Origin: Coriobacteriia bacterium
GTDB taxonomy: Bacteria; Actinomycetota; Coriobacteriia; Anaerosomatales; JAAXUF01
Assembly (NCBI GenBank): GCA_013336165.1
Contig: JAAXUF010000007.1
Coordinates: 35,366 to 99,365, forward strand
Reading direction: 5' to 3'
DNA length: 64,000 nucleotides
This document shows, piece after piece, positions 1 through 8,524 of this stretch. Under the pieces are notes generated by a model that worked only from the letters and a program-made list of their open reading frames with translations, did not search any database and was not told where the DNA came from. The translations under genes were made by a program, and so were the position numbers. Within the stretch, counting starts at the first letter, position 1, and each line of letters starts with the position of its first letter.

Positions 1-433
1 GGTGAAGGCGATCGACCGCCGGCTGGTACGCGCTCTGCAGTACGCAAAGACGCTGCGTGCGGATTCGACCGAGGCGATTTTCGTCGACGTGACCGGTGAA
101 GAGGCGCAGATGATTCGCGAGGAGTGGGAAGAGGCCGGCTTCGGTGTCAAACTTACGATCATCGCCTCCCCATACCGCGAGATCATCGTTCCGGTTATCG
201 ACTATGTCCGTAGTTTTCCGCGTCCCAGCAAAGACCACATCGTGACGGTGATCCTGCCCGAATACGCTCCCACCAACATCGCCGATTCGATGCTGCACGA
301 CAGGACGTCGTCACTGATCAAGCAGCAGCTCTTCGGCGAAGAAGGCGTGATTGTCGCCGATGTGCCGTATCACCCGAGTTTCGACGAAGAGACCCGAAAG
401 GCCGCCGCGTCCGAGAGGACGCCGCAAGTCTGA
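1..433 (+). CDS. APC/KimA-type permease, C-terminal cytoplasmic domain (5' truncated)
   Basis: Only the last 143 residues lie in the window; the gene begins upstream, so the GTG at base 2 is not its start. The fragment has no membrane segment. It resembles the soluble domain that follows the 12 helices of APC-superfamily permeases such as the KimA potassium importer: an alternating strand/helix start (EAIFVDVTGEEA), then an ITVILPEYAPT strand, an HDRTSSLIKQQLF helix and a final VADVPYH strand. It converges on two TrkA-type RCK genes. In mycobacteria an APC-like permease (Rv2690c) sits next to ceoB-ceoC in the same way, which suggests a potassium-related job here. An amino-acid substrate is equally possible from this fragment alone. 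Confidence 0.75.
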   Translation, partial: VKAIDRRLVRALQYAKTLRADSTEAIFVDVTGEEAQMIREEWEEAGFGVKLTIIASPYREIIVPVIDYVRSFPRPSKDHIVTVILPEYAPTNIADSMLHDRTSSLIKQQLFGEEGVIVADVPYHPSFDEETRKAAASERTPQV

Positions 434-454
434 TATTCCGTTCCAGAGACAGCT

Positions 455-485
455 CACGCCGCAGTCCTTTGTGGATTGCGGCGTG
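455..485. terminator. Hairpin terminator between convergent genes
   Basis: A 9-bp perfect inverted repeat (CACGCCGCA at 455-463, TGCGGCGTG at 477-485) extends inward by about four further pairs around a TTTGT loop. It lies between the stop codons of the permease (+) and the second TrkA gene (-), followed by T-rich DNA on the + side. It probably ends transcription from both directions. Confidence 0.7.
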
Positions 486-512
486 ATTCTCTTGTGTTCG
501 GTTTCCGAGTGG

Positions 513-1187
513 CTAAGCTGAGATGTTGAGTCCCAGTGCTTTTCGGACATCGGGATTCTGTTGCGGTCCCTCTGAGATCAGGAGTAGTTGATCTCCTGCT
601 GCCAGTACCGTATCGCCGGTTGCGATGGTGAGGCCGGTCTCAGGGCTGATGATCGCCATGACGTGCGACTTGCCCGGCAGCGGGACCTCGGCCAAGCGCT
701 TGCCCACGGCAGTCGCGCCCTCGACCAGGGTGATCTCTTCGATGGAGACGTTGTCGGCCTGTAGGCGCAAAAGGGTGACGAGGTCCCCGAAGCCGATCTC
801 CTTTTCGACCAGTGACAGCATTACCGATGCCGAGGAAACCGGCACATCCACGCCGAACTCCTTGGTGAACAGCCACTCGTTCTTGGGGTGGTTGATGCGT
901 GCGAAGACCTTGCCTCTGCAGTAGTGCTTGGCAAGCATGGCGACTACGAGGTTGTCCTCATCGTCACCGGTGGCGGCGATGGTGAGGTCCGCCTCGGCAA
1001 TGCCGGCGTGCTCGAGGACGTCCGGCTCGCATGCATCACCGTGGATCACCGGCACATCCGGCATCATCGCGTTCACGATTTCGGCGCGTTCGAACCGCGA
1101 CTCGATTAGCGTGACGCTGTGCTCGCGCCTGAGTTCCTGGGCGAGGAACAGACCTGATTTGCCTGCTCCGACGACTACGATACGCAC
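513..1187 (-). CDS. TrkA-type RCK potassium-uptake regulator (second of pair, CeoC-like)
   Basis: A 224-residue cytoplasmic protein with an N-terminal Rossmann NAD-binding (TrkA-N) domain starting RIVVVGAGKSG and a C-terminal TrkA-C domain from about residue 140 (EEITLVEGATAVGKRLAEVPL). RCK proteins bind NAD(H) or nucleotides and gate TrkH/Ktr-type potassium channels. The start is the GTG at 1187; the open frame continues upstream through the neighbour, but the Rossmann fold begins here and an AGGAGG-like site (GCAGGAGGCGTGAC) precedes it. It lies 1 nt after the stop of the first TrkA gene, so the two are coupled. No TrkH channel gene is visible, so the partner is elsewhere or is the adjacent permease. 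Confidence 0.88.
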   Translation of the reverse strand: MRIVVVGAGKSGLFLAQELRREHSVTLIESRFERAEIVNAMMPDVPVIHGDACEPDVLEHAGIAEADLTIAATGDDEDNLVVAMLAKHYCRGKVFARINHPKNEWLFTKEFGVDVPVSSASVMLSLVEKEIGFGDLVTLLRLQADNVSIEEITLVEGATAVGKRLAEVPLPGKSHVMAIISPETGLTIATGDTVLAAGDQLLLISEGPQQNPDVRKALGLNISA

Positions 1188-1188
1188 G

Positions 1189-1845
1189 TCACGCCTCCTG
1201 CTGGATGCCCAGGAGCTTGCGGAGCTCATGGATGGATTCACGGACCACGGCGATGAAGAGCCGGTCGCCTGTTTCAACGGCATCGGTATCGGCGAGTACG
1301 GCCGCGCGGCCGTTGCGCTCCACCGAGACAACCGTGAGCACTCTGGGAAGCTCGAGATCGACGACACGCTTGCCGGCGAGTTCTTCGGGCACCTCGATCT
1401 CCAGAAGCAGGACCTCGCCCTGGCCAAACGCGAAGTCGCTGCGCGCCTTGGGTTCGAGGAGGAGCGTCAGCAGGCGCGAGACCGACCACTGGACCGAGGA
1501 GACAGTCGGAATGCCGAACTTCTCGTAGATCGCTGCTCGGCGGGGATCGAAGATGCGTGCGACGACAAGCGGCACATTGAAGCGTTCTCTCGCTATGCGC
1601 GCAGCCACGATGTTGCTGTTGTCGCCGCTTGTGCACGCCGCGAAGGCATCCGCTTTCTCGATACCGGCCTTGATGAGCGTGTCTCGGTCGAAGACCTCGC
1701 CGGTGAGGCGTCGGCCTTTGATGTGATCGAACTCTTCGTAGACGTCGGGCTTGCGGTCGATGACAGCGACAGTGTGCCCCTGCGCTTCGAGCTCGTGCGC
1801 GAGGATCCTGCCTACCCGGCCATATCCTCCGATGACGACGTGCAT
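1189..1845 (-). CDS. TrkA-type RCK potassium-uptake regulator (first of pair, CeoB-like)
   Basis: A 218-residue TrkA-N plus TrkA-C protein. The nucleotide-binding fold begins at HVVIGGYGRVG with an acidic strand end (VAVIDRKPD). The C-terminal domain carries the usual GDRLFIAVVRE ending. I start at ATG 1845, preceded by GGGAGC seven bases upstream, rather than at the longer frame opening at 1941, whose extra 32 residues look like untranslated leader. Actinobacteria commonly use two separate TrkA chains (CeoB and CeoC) where Escherichia coli uses one fused TrkA; the 1-nt spacing to the next gene fits a heteromeric regulator. Role: gating potassium uptake at the inner face of the membrane. Confidence 0.88.
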   Translation of the reverse strand: MHVVIGGYGRVGRILAHELEAQGHTVAVIDRKPDVYEEFDHIKGRRLTGEVFDRDTLIKAGIEKADAFAACTSGDNSNIVAARIARERFNVPLVVARIFDPRRAAIYEKFGIPTVSSVQWSVSRLLTLLLEPKARSDFAFGQGEVLLLEIEVPEELAGKRVVDLELPRVLTVVSVERNGRAAVLADTDAVETGDRLFIAVVRESIHELRKLLGIQQEA

Positions 1846-2068
1846 ATGAAAGCTCCCTAGGCCGGCGGGAATTCCGCTCACAAGAGCGGACCGCCCCAAT
1901 CGATATCGCACCATCCTAGTACCCCGGAACGCCCGCGTCATCCTTCTATTGTGGAAAGTTCGTGATTCCTGAGGCGATGTAATCTACAGCAAATGCCTGA
2001 CAAGGGGTGTCATCGAAGCGATAGAATGCGACGCGATAGCCGTTTCGCGTCTTTTCCGGAGGGCCCAG

Positions 2069-2770
2069 ATGCGAGTCCATGTCGTGCAGCACGTCCCGTT
2101 CGAGGGTCCCGGTCTGATCGCCCAGTGGGCGGTTGCGCGAGGACATTCCCTAACCGCCGAGTTGGCGCTTACCGAGGAGTTCCCGAATCCGGGCGATGTC
2201 GATCTCCTCGTGGTGATGGGTGGGCCGATGGCCGCCGACGACGAGGTCGGCAACCCGTGGCTTGTCGCCGAGAAGCGCTTCATTTCCGCCGTGATCGCAT
2301 CCGGCCGGCCGGTTCTCGGCGTGTGCCTGGGTTCGCAGATCCTCGCCGAGGTTCTCGGCGGGCGGGTACGGCGTAACGAGCACGTCGAGATCGGGTGGTT
2401 CCCGGTCGAGCTCACGGCTGCCGGGCGTGAGGAGCCGCTGTTTGCCGGATGGGAGTCGCCGTTCGTGGTGGGGCTGTGGCACGGTGACAACTTCGACCTG
2501 CCGCTCGGCATCGAACCGGTGCTCGCGAGCGAGGCATGCCGCAATCAGGCGTTCGTATGGGACGGCCGAGTGGTAGGGCTGCAGTTCCACATCGAATGGA
2601 CCCAGGACGCACTGGCCGAGTTGGTGCGCTGCTGCGGCGCCGAATCCGCCCAGACTGGGCCATACGTGATTTCCGCGGAGACGCTGCTTGCCGGATTGCC
2701 CCGGCATCTGGAAGCCGGACGCAAGAAGCTGTATGAGCTGCTCGACAGGATGACGGAGGTGAGGGCATGA
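2069..2770 (+). CDS. Class I glutamine amidotransferase (GMP synthase-like GATase1)
   Basis: A 233-residue free-standing GATase1 domain. The nucleophile elbow is GVCLGSQ (Cys about residue 90), and the catalytic His-Glu pair sits in LQFHIEW near residue 170. An oxyanion strand (VMGGPM) and HGDNFDLP also match the family. It hydrolyses glutamine or a gamma-glutamyl bond; the acceptor is unknown, because stand-alone members of this group act on varied gamma-glutamyl compounds. The start has a GGAGGG site 5 nt upstream. Its stop overlaps the start of the ABC ATPase (ATGA), so it is translated with an export system. A link between the amidotransferase and the exported compound is inference. Confidence 0.85.
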   Translation: MRVHVVQHVPFEGPGLIAQWAVARGHSLTAELALTEEFPNPGDVDLLVVMGGPMAADDEVGNPWLVAEKRFISAVIASGRPVLGVCLGSQILAEVLGGRVRRNEHVEIGWFPVELTAAGREEPLFAGWESPFVVGLWHGDNFDLPLGIEPVLASEACRNQAFVWDGRVVGLQFHIEWTQDALAELVRCCGAESAQTGPYVISAETLLAGLPRHLEAGRKKLYELLDRMTEVRA

Positions 2771-3717
2771 GCGTGATCGTCGAAGTCCGCGATCTCGTGA
2801 AGCGCTACGGCGATGCCGCGGCTGTGGACGGGGTGTCGTTCGAAATCGCCGAGGGCTCGATCTTCGGGTTGCTCGGCCCCAACGGCGCGGGTAAGACGAC
2901 CACCATCTCGATGATCTCGTGCCTGATTACGCCGGACGGCGGGGACGTCACCGTTGGCGGACACTCGGTGCGCACGGAGTCTGCGGCCGTGCGGCGCATC
3001 CTCGGCGTGGTGCCGCAGGAAATCGCGCTCTACCCGACGCTGACCGCCGCCGAGAATCTGCGTTTCTGGGGCCGCATGTACGGCCTCGGCGGCAAGGCGC
3101 TCTCTGAGGCGGTTGCGTACGGCCTCGCGATGGCCGGTCTCGAGGACGTGGCGAAGAAGCGCATCGAGACGTTCTCGGGAGGCATGAAGCGGCGCATCAA
3201 CATCGCTGCCGGCGTGCTCCACCGCCCGCGCGTGCTGCTCATGGACGAGCCGACCGTCGGCATCGACCCGCAGAGTCGCAACCACATCCTCGAGACGGTG
3301 CGGCAGTTCAACCGCGAGGGAATGACGGTGCTCTACACGAGCCACTACATGGAAGAGGTCGAAGAACTCTGCGACAGAGTCGCGATCATGGACCACGGCG
3401 GCCTCATCGCACAGGGCTCGCTTCCGGAGCTGCGCGCTCTTGTCGGCGACGAGGACGTCATCCGCGTCACTCTCAGCGACGAGGACGCCGAGAAGACCGC
3501 GGCTGCGATCTCGGCGATCTCGGCGGTGGACGGCATCAGCCGGGCCGAGGCGGTGGCCGGCGCGCTCGAGGTGCTGACCCGCGACGCCGGCGCCGCGCTG
3601 GGCGACGTGGTCGAAGCTGTCACGGCGACGGGGGCGCACGTGCGCACCGTCGAAGTCGTGGAGCCCGACCTCGAGTCCGTGTTCCTGCACCTCACCGGCC
3701 GAGGGTTGCGCGACTGA
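2767..3717 (+). CDS. ABC-2 type exporter, ATP-binding subunit (DrrA-like)
   Basis: A 316-residue ATPase with Walker A GPNGAGKTT (about residue 38), a Q-loop near VVPQE, signature FSGGMKRRINIA, Walker B LLMDEPTVG and the switch His in TSHYMEEVEELC. The C-terminal 80 residues are the accessory domain seen in drug or lipid exporters (LESVFLHLTGRGLRD). It powers the two membrane subunits encoded directly downstream, all overlapping by 1-4 nt. Substrate is unknown; DrrA/YhiH-like exporters move hydrophobic drugs, lipids or polyketides out of the cell. Confidence 0.9.
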   Translation: MSVIVEVRDLVKRYGDAAAVDGVSFEIAEGSIFGLLGPNGAGKTTTISMISCLITPDGGDVTVGGHSVRTESAAVRRILGVVPQEIALYPTLTAAENLRFWGRMYGLGGKALSEAVAYGLAMAGLEDVAKKRIETFSGGMKRRINIAAGVLHRPRVLLMDEPTVGIDPQSRNHILETVRQFNREGMTVLYTSHYMEEVEELCDRVAIMDHGGLIAQGSLPELRALVGDEDVIRVTLSDEDAEKTAAAISAISAVDGISRAEAVAGALEVLTRDAGAALGDVVEAVTATGAHVRTVEVVEPDLESVFLHLTGRGLRD

Positions 3718-4964
3718 TGCGCCACGTCCTGCATATCGCGCTCAAGGACCTGCGGGTCTATACGCGCGACATATCCGCGTTTGGCATCCTGCTGGCCATG
3801 CCGGCGGTGCTCATCGTGATTCTCGGCATGGCGCTGGGTGGGGCGGCTGCGTCCGGCAGCGGGCAGATCAACGTCGCGATCGTCAATTTGGACCGAGGGT
3901 CGGTGAGCGCCACGAGCGCTGCGCACGCGGCGGATCTGGAGAAGCGATTCACCGATACCAGCCAGATCACGGCGCTTTTCCAGATCGAGAGCAGCAGCGA
4001 CCAGGATGCCGTGCGCAAACGCGTGGCGGCAGGCGAGCTGGCTGCGGCGCTCGTGATCCCGGAAGGGTTTGGCGCGGATCTCCAAGCGGGGCGCGCAACC
4101 AAGCTTGAGGTGATCAAGGACCCGGGGTCGCCCACTTCGGCGGGCATCTGGGAGAGCGTGGTCAAGGCGGTCGCAGCCTTCAACTCGGCGGGCTCGATCG
4201 TCGTGCAGACGACGATGCAGGCGGCGCAGACCGCTCAGTCGCCGATACTCTCGCAATCGGGAGAGGCTGCTCTTCGGGGGTATGCGGTGAGCCAGCTGGA
4301 TGCAAACGCTCTGGACTCCGTCACCGTTGCGGACGGCGTCGCGGGCCACAACGCGGCGACCGATTGGAAGCCGCTCGACTACTACACCCTCGCGATGACT
4401 GCGATGTTCCTGATGTTCTGCGCCATGTATGGTGCGTTTTCGGTGGTTGGCGAGCGGCGCGAGCGCACGATGGCGCGGATCCTCGCGTCGCCGGCACCGA
4501 GATCGGCCGTCATCGGCGGGAAGATGCTGGGCATCTTCGTTCTCGGCGTTGCGCAGTTCGCGGTGCTCTACTTGTTCACACGCTTCGTGTTGAACGTGAA
4601 CTGGGGCGAAAGCGTGGCCGCGATCGTGCTGGTCGCCCTCGCCGAGATTGCGGCGGTCACCGGCCTCGGCATGCTGATCTCCTCACTCGCGCATTCCGAG
4701 CGCGCGGTGGGCGGCATCGGCCCGCTCACGGTCCAGATCATGGCGCTGCTCGGCGGATCGTTCTTCCCGATCTCGATCCTGCCGATATGGCTGCAGCCGA
4801 TCAGGTACTTGTCGGTCGTCGGGTGGACGATGGAAGGGTGGCGACGGATCCAGGTGCAGGGCGCGGGCGTTTCCGGCGTGCTCGGGCCGGTCGCGGCGCT
4901 GCTCGCATTCGCGGCTGTCTTCTACGCGTTCAGTGTGTGGCGGACGAGAGCGGGTGCGGCATGA
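3717..4964 (+). CDS. ABC-2 type exporter permease, subunit 1
   Basis: A 415-residue membrane protein with the ABC2_membrane_3 layout: one N-terminal membrane helix (about residues 20-40), a large extracytoplasmic domain (40-215), then five C-terminal helices. The stretch VGERRERTMARILASP is the conserved coupling helix that contacts the ATPase (EERERGT-type motif). Its ATG overlaps the ATPase stop (TGATG). It shares architecture and the coupling motif with the next gene, so the pair forms a heterodimeric channel. Confidence 0.87.
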   Translation: MRHVLHIALKDLRVYTRDISAFGILLAMPAVLIVILGMALGGAAASGSGQINVAIVNLDRGSVSATSAAHAADLEKRFTDTSQITALFQIESSSDQDAVRKRVAAGELAAALVIPEGFGADLQAGRATKLEVIKDPGSPTSAGIWESVVKAVAAFNSAGSIVVQTTMQAAQTAQSPILSQSGEAALRGYAVSQLDANALDSVTVADGVAGHNAATDWKPLDYYTLAMTAMFLMFCAMYGAFSVVGERRERTMARILASPAPRSAVIGGKMLGIFVLGVAQFAVLYLFTRFVLNVNWGESVAAIVLVALAEIAAVTGLGMLISSLAHSERAVGGIGPLTVQIMALLGGSFFPISILPIWLQPIRYLSVVGWTMEGWRRIQVQGAGVSGVLGPVAALLAFAAVFYAFSVWRTRAGAA

Positions 4965-6193
4965 GACGCATCCTGAGCATGGCGGGCCTGAACCTGCAGC
5001 AGCTCATCCGTGATCGCAGCGAACTCATCGGCTTCATCGTGCTGCCGCTGATGCTGACGTGGGTGTTCGGACTGGCGTTCGGGTCGTCGGGGGCTTCGCC
5101 GAGCAAGACGGTGGTGCCCGTGGCCAACCTAGACAGCAGCATCTACGCGACTTCCGTCATCGCCGAGATCGACGCTTCCAACACCCTCAAGACCGAGAGT
5201 GTCACCGAGGCCGAGGCGCGCCGGCGAATCGAGGCCGGCGAGGCGCCCACTGCCGTGATCATCCCGCAAGGCTTCGGCGCTGCCGTCGAGACCAGCGGCT
5301 CTGTCGCGACGATTCAGACGCTGCGCGATCCGGGGTCTTCCTCGGCACAGGCGATCGTCACGGTCGTGCGGGGAGCGGCTACGCGCATCGCGACAAATGC
5401 GAAGGCTGCGCGCGTCGCGACGCAGGCGCTCGCACTGGGCGCAGGCGGCGCCAGCGCGGCGGCCTCCGCGACCGCTCCCGCAACACCCGACTTCCGCACG
5501 CTCTACACGACCGCCGACGGCTTCTGGTCGCCGGACCCGCCCGTCGGCGTGACCTCCACCTTTGTGCAGGCTTCCGCCGCGCACTCTGCCGAGATCAGCG
5601 CACCCGCAGATACGCAGTACTCGATGGGCTTCACGGTGTTCTTCGTGGTCATGATCGCGATCGGAGGGGCCGGCGGCATCCTCGAGGAGCGGGAGATGGG
5701 GACGTTGCGCCGACTGCTCGGAACGCCGACGAGCCGAGCGCAGATCATCCTCGGCAAAGTGCTGGGCGTGGCCGTGCTGGCCGCAGCGGAGGCTGCGATG
5801 CTGGTCGGCTTCGGGACGGTGGTGTTCGGGGTCCCGTGGGGGAATCAACCGCTTGCCGTCGGGTTCCTGCTCCTGTCGCTCGTGCTTGCGGCGACGGGTC
5901 TCGGCGTCATGGTTTCGGCGCTCGTACGAACGCGCAGCCAGCTTTCCGCCGTGGCGCCCGCGCTTTCGACCGCTCTCGCGATGCTCGGCGGCTGCTATTG
6001 GCCGATCGAGATCACGCCGCCGCTCATGCAGAAGGTCGCGCTCGCGACGCCCACCGGCTGGGCGATGGTTGGTCTGAAGGACGCCGTCGCGCGTGGGCTC
6101 GGCGTGGGCGATGTGCTGGTGCCCGCGGCGGTGCTTCTCGGTATGGCGGTGCTGTTCTTCGTGATCGGTCTGACGCGGCTTCGGCTGGAGTAA
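4961..6193 (+). CDS. ABC-2 type exporter permease, subunit 2
   Basis: A 410-residue paralogue of the preceding permease: N-terminal helix (ELIGFIVLPLMLTWVFGLAFG), a periplasm-facing domain rich in Ala/Thr (to about residue 215), then five or six helices after the coupling motif ILEEREMGTLRRLLGTP. The open frame extends far upstream inside the previous gene, but the ATG at 4961 overlaps the preceding stop (ATGA) and starts the first helix at the expected place. It completes the GATase-ATPase-permease-permease operon. Confidence 0.87.
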   Translation: MRRILSMAGLNLQQLIRDRSELIGFIVLPLMLTWVFGLAFGSSGASPSKTVVPVANLDSSIYATSVIAEIDASNTLKTESVTEAEARRRIEAGEAPTAVIIPQGFGAAVETSGSVATIQTLRDPGSSSAQAIVTVVRGAATRIATNAKAARVATQALALGAGGASAAASATAPATPDFRTLYTTADGFWSPDPPVGVTSTFVQASAAHSAEISAPADTQYSMGFTVFFVVMIAIGGAGGILEEREMGTLRRLLGTPTSRAQIILGKVLGVAVLAAAEAAMLVGFGTVVFGVPWGNQPLAVGFLLLSLVLAATGLGVMVSALVRTRSQLSAVAPALSTALAMLGGCYWPIEITPPLMQKVALATPTGWAMVGLKDAVARGLGVGDVLVPAAVLLGMAVLFFVIGLTRLRLE

Positions 6194-6284
6194 GGTGGGG
6201 GTACCGTGAATGCTCGATTGCGGTACGATGACCTGAGGACAAGTTCGTGCGGGTCAGTGGTTCTTGAAGGGGAGGGGAAGAAGC

Positions 6285-6668
6285 ATGTATTCGACGTCGA
6301 GTTCGGATCTGGACGCTTTGGCTTCCAGCTTGTCGGTGTTTTTCGGCTGTTTCGCGATCATTGGGCTCATCATGTTCGCACTCTACGTCTGGGTCTTCTG
6401 GCGGATCCTCAGTAAGGCAGGATTCAGCGGTTGGCTCAGCCTGCTCAACTTCGTGCCCTTTGGAATGCTTGCGCTGATGCTGGTTCTCGCATTCGCCAAG
6501 TGGCCTTCGCAGAGCGCACCCCAGGCCGCGTACTACCCAGCCACTCCGGCCTACGTCCCGCCGACGTCTCCTACGCCTCCGGCATACCAGCCTTCCCCAG
6601 TGGCCTCCTCCACCCCGCCCGCACCTCCGGCGCCCCCCGCACCGCCTATGCCGCCGATCGAGCAGTAG
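6285..6668 (+). CDS. Small two-helix membrane protein with Pro-rich tail
   Basis: A 127-residue protein of unknown function. Two hydrophobic segments (about residues 16-40 and 50-68) flank a short WRILSKAGFSGW loop, a pattern seen in DUF805/DUF5684-type small membrane proteins (signal peptidase I-like leaders with KAG.pGW). The last 50 residues are a Pro/Ala/Tyr-rich tail (TPPAPPAPPAPPMPPIEQ), probably disordered. I use ATG 6285, with GGAGGGGAAG 5 nt upstream, in preference to TTG 6264. It stands 90 nt after the exporter operon and 11 nt before the tautomerase gene. Confidence 0.65.
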   Translation: MYSTSSSDLDALASSLSVFFGCFAIIGLIMFALYVWVFWRILSKAGFSGWLSLLNFVPFGMLALMLVLAFAKWPSQSAPQAAYYPATPAYVPPTSPTPPAYQPSPVASSTPPAPPAPPAPPMPPIEQ

Positions 6669-6679
6669 GCTCCTCAGAC

Positions 6680-7072
6680 GTGCCGATCGTCAGAATCGAT
6701 ATCCAAGCCGGCAAGTCCGCCGCCTACAAGCGGGCTGTGCTCGACGGTGTGCGCGAAGCGATCGTCTCGACGCTTGGCGTGCCGAGCGATCGCGTCATGC
6801 AGCGCCTCGCCGAGACACCGGCCCAAGACGTCGATGCACCATCCAAGACCGATCGCCTGACCATCGTCGAGATATCGATGCTCCCCGGACGCGGATCGGA
6901 CCTAAAAGAGCGTCTCTACGAGATGATTGTGGCCCGGCTCGGAAATGAGCCGGGCATCTCGGCGAGCGACATCATGGTGCTCGTGAACGATCCCGCCGCG
7001 GAGTGTTTCGCGATCGGCGGAGTGATCCAATGCACCATCCGACAGGCACCACAGAGCGAGGACACCGAGTGA
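6680..7072 (+). CDS. Tautomerase family protein
   Basis: A 130-residue protein of the Tautomerase_2 type. After the initiator GTG the mature protein would begin with proline (PIVRIDIQAGKS), the catalytic base of the 4-oxalocrotonate tautomerase superfamily. The second half repeats the fold (LTIVEISMLPGRGSDLKERLYEMI) and ends in the conserved NDPAAECFAIGG segment. At about twice the 62-residue 4-OT length it is a one-chain fusion of two units. Substrate is unknown; these enzymes isomerise keto-enol or carry out promiscuous dehalogenation. The stop overlaps the next start (GTGA). Confidence 0.8.
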   Translation: MPIVRIDIQAGKSAAYKRAVLDGVREAIVSTLGVPSDRVMQRLAETPAQDVDAPSKTDRLTIVEISMLPGRGSDLKERLYEMIVARLGNEPGISASDIMVLVNDPAAECFAIGGVIQCTIRQAPQSEDTE

Positions 7073-7743
7073 GCAGCGCGATGAAGCCCGAGATCGACAA
7101 GATTCGCGCATATACACTCGGTGAGGAGATCGCAAACAGCATCATCCACGGCATCGGTGTCGGGTTGTCTGTTGCGGCACTCGCGATCCTGCTCGTGTTC
7201 GCCGCCCAAGGAGGCAACCGGTGGGCCATCGCCAGCGCGATTGTGTTCGGCATCGCGCTAATTCTCGAGTACACGGCATCCACGCTGTATCACAGCTTCC
7301 CGCAGCCCAAGGTCAAACACGTCTTCAAGATTCTCGACCACGCCGGTATCTATCTGCTCATAGCCGGCACCTACACTCCATTCACGCTCATCCCTCTGCG
7401 GAACAGCGGCGGGCTGAGGATATTCGCTCTCGTCTGGACGCTCGCCATCGCCGGCATCGCTGTCGAAGCGTTCTGGGTCTACCGGCCGCGTTGGCTTTCC
7501 GCCGCGGTCTATCTGGCCATGAGCTGGCTCATCGTTTTCACATTCAAGCCGTTGGCGGCCAACATGGATCCGGCCGGCCTATGGTTGCTGATAGCAGGCG
7601 GTCTCTCATACACGCTCGGCACGGTGTTCTACGTGCTCAAGAAGGTCAAGTACATGCACGCGGTGTGGCACTTCTTTGTGCTGGGCGGCAGCGTCGCGCA
7701 TTTCCTCGCGGTGTTGCTGTACGTGATCATCCCTACACGTTAG
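7069..7743 (+). CDS. Hemolysin III family membrane protein (PAQR-like)
   Basis: A 224-residue protein with seven predicted membrane helices. Family motifs are visible: EEIANSIIHGIG at the start, ASTLYHSFP, the DHAGIYLLIAGTYTPF block, and the C-terminal HAVWHFFVLGGSVAHF. The three conserved histidines could bind a metal, as in PAQR receptors. Despite the family name, bacterial members are probably lipid- or fatty-acid-responsive membrane proteins rather than toxins. The GTG at 7069 overlaps the previous stop; ATG 7081 is an alternative. The 3' end overlaps the convergent molybdopterin gene by 11 nt. Confidence 0.85.
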   Translation: MSSAMKPEIDKIRAYTLGEEIANSIIHGIGVGLSVAALAILLVFAAQGGNRWAIASAIVFGIALILEYTASTLYHSFPQPKVKHVFKILDHAGIYLLIAGTYTPFTLIPLRNSGGLRIFALVWTLAIAGIAVEAFWVYRPRWLSAAVYLAMSWLIVFTFKPLAANMDPAGLWLLIAGGLSYTLGTVFYVLKKVKYMHAVWHFFVLGGSVAHFLAVLLYVIIPTR

Positions 7744-8428
7744 CGACGTTGCTGTAGCCGCGCTGCTCCCAGTACCCTCTGAAGCTCGCATCGTTTGAGA
7801 CCTCAATCGTCTTGATCCACTTCGCCCACTTGTAGCCGAGGTAGTTCTCGGCGACCGTCCTGAATGGGTACCCGTACTCGGTAGGGAGCGTGACGCCGTT
7901 GACTGACCAAGCCAGCATCACGTTGTTGTCGATGATGACCTTGAGCGGCATCGATGTCGTGTAGCCGTCCGAGCAGCGGAAGATCACGGTCGATGCCGAG
8001 GAGTCGTAGCCGGCGCGCTCAAGCACGTCGCGCAGCAGCACGCCGTCCCAGACATGCACGACGCTCCAGCCTTCGACGCACGGCAGCTTCACGAGCTTGC
8101 GGGTCGAGGGCATCGCATGCACGTCGTCGTACGAAAGCGACAGCGGCTTTGAAGTCTTCCCATTCACCTCGAGCCGATAGTCCGCTGTGGCGAGCTGCTG
8201 GACGCCATTGATGCCCTGCACCTTCGCCGATCGGTACGGGTCAAGCTGGGTTCCTTGGTAGTTGCTGATTTCGCTGCCGAACCCGGCGGATGAAGTCGTC
8301 GAACCGTCGCCACCGGTGCCGGTGCCGGATGGCTGCGACTCAAACACGCATCCTGCGAGTGCGAGCGTCGGCGCGAGGGCGGCAACGAAGGCCAGCCATT
8401 GGCGTCTACTGTACAGGGCCTGAGTCAT
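7733..8428 (-). CDS. Exported sulfite oxidase-fold molybdopterin protein (YedY/MsrP-like)
   Basis: A 231-residue protein with a Tat-like leader (SRRQWL) followed by a lipobox (LALAGC), so probably a membrane-tethered extracytoplasmic lipoprotein. The oxidoreductase molybdopterin-binding domain spans about residues 75-215: KLPCVEGWSVVHVWDGVLLRDVL carries the molybdenum-ligating cysteine, and GYTTSMPL and YGYPFRTV match the cofactor pocket. It lacks the C-terminal dimerisation domain of true sulfite oxidases. MsrP repairs methionine sulfoxide in E. coli; this shorter form may reduce another small substrate. No MsrQ haem partner is next to it; instead a flavin reductase is transcribed divergently. 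Confidence 0.83.
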   Translation of the reverse strand: MTQALYSRRQWLAFVAALAPTLALAGCVFESQPSGTGTGGDGSTTSSAGFGSEISNYQGTQLDPYRSAKVQGINGVQQLATADYRLEVNGKTSKPLSLSYDDVHAMPSTRKLVKLPCVEGWSVVHVWDGVLLRDVLERAGYDSSASTVIFRCSDGYTTSMPLKVIIDNNVMLAWSVNGVTLPTEYGYPFRTVAENYLGYKWAKWIKTIEVSNDASFRGYWEQRGYSNVANV

Positions 8429-8449
8429 GACGGTCGCTTCTCCTCATCA

Positions 8450-8490
8450 GTGCCGCTGCTGTATTGTCGGCACGTGAGGGGTATATCCCC
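8450..8490. promoter_or_regulatory. Inverted repeats in divergent promoter region
   Basis: The 96-bp gap between the divergent molybdopterin and flavin reductase genes holds a GTGCCG/CGGCAC inverted repeat (8450-8455, 8468-8473) and a second GGGG-TATAT-CCCC element (8478-8490). Either could be an operator for shared control. No regulator gene lies alongside. Confidence 0.35.
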
Positions 8491-8524
8491 CGAAATACAA
8501 CGCACACGTGAGGAGACCTCAAGA

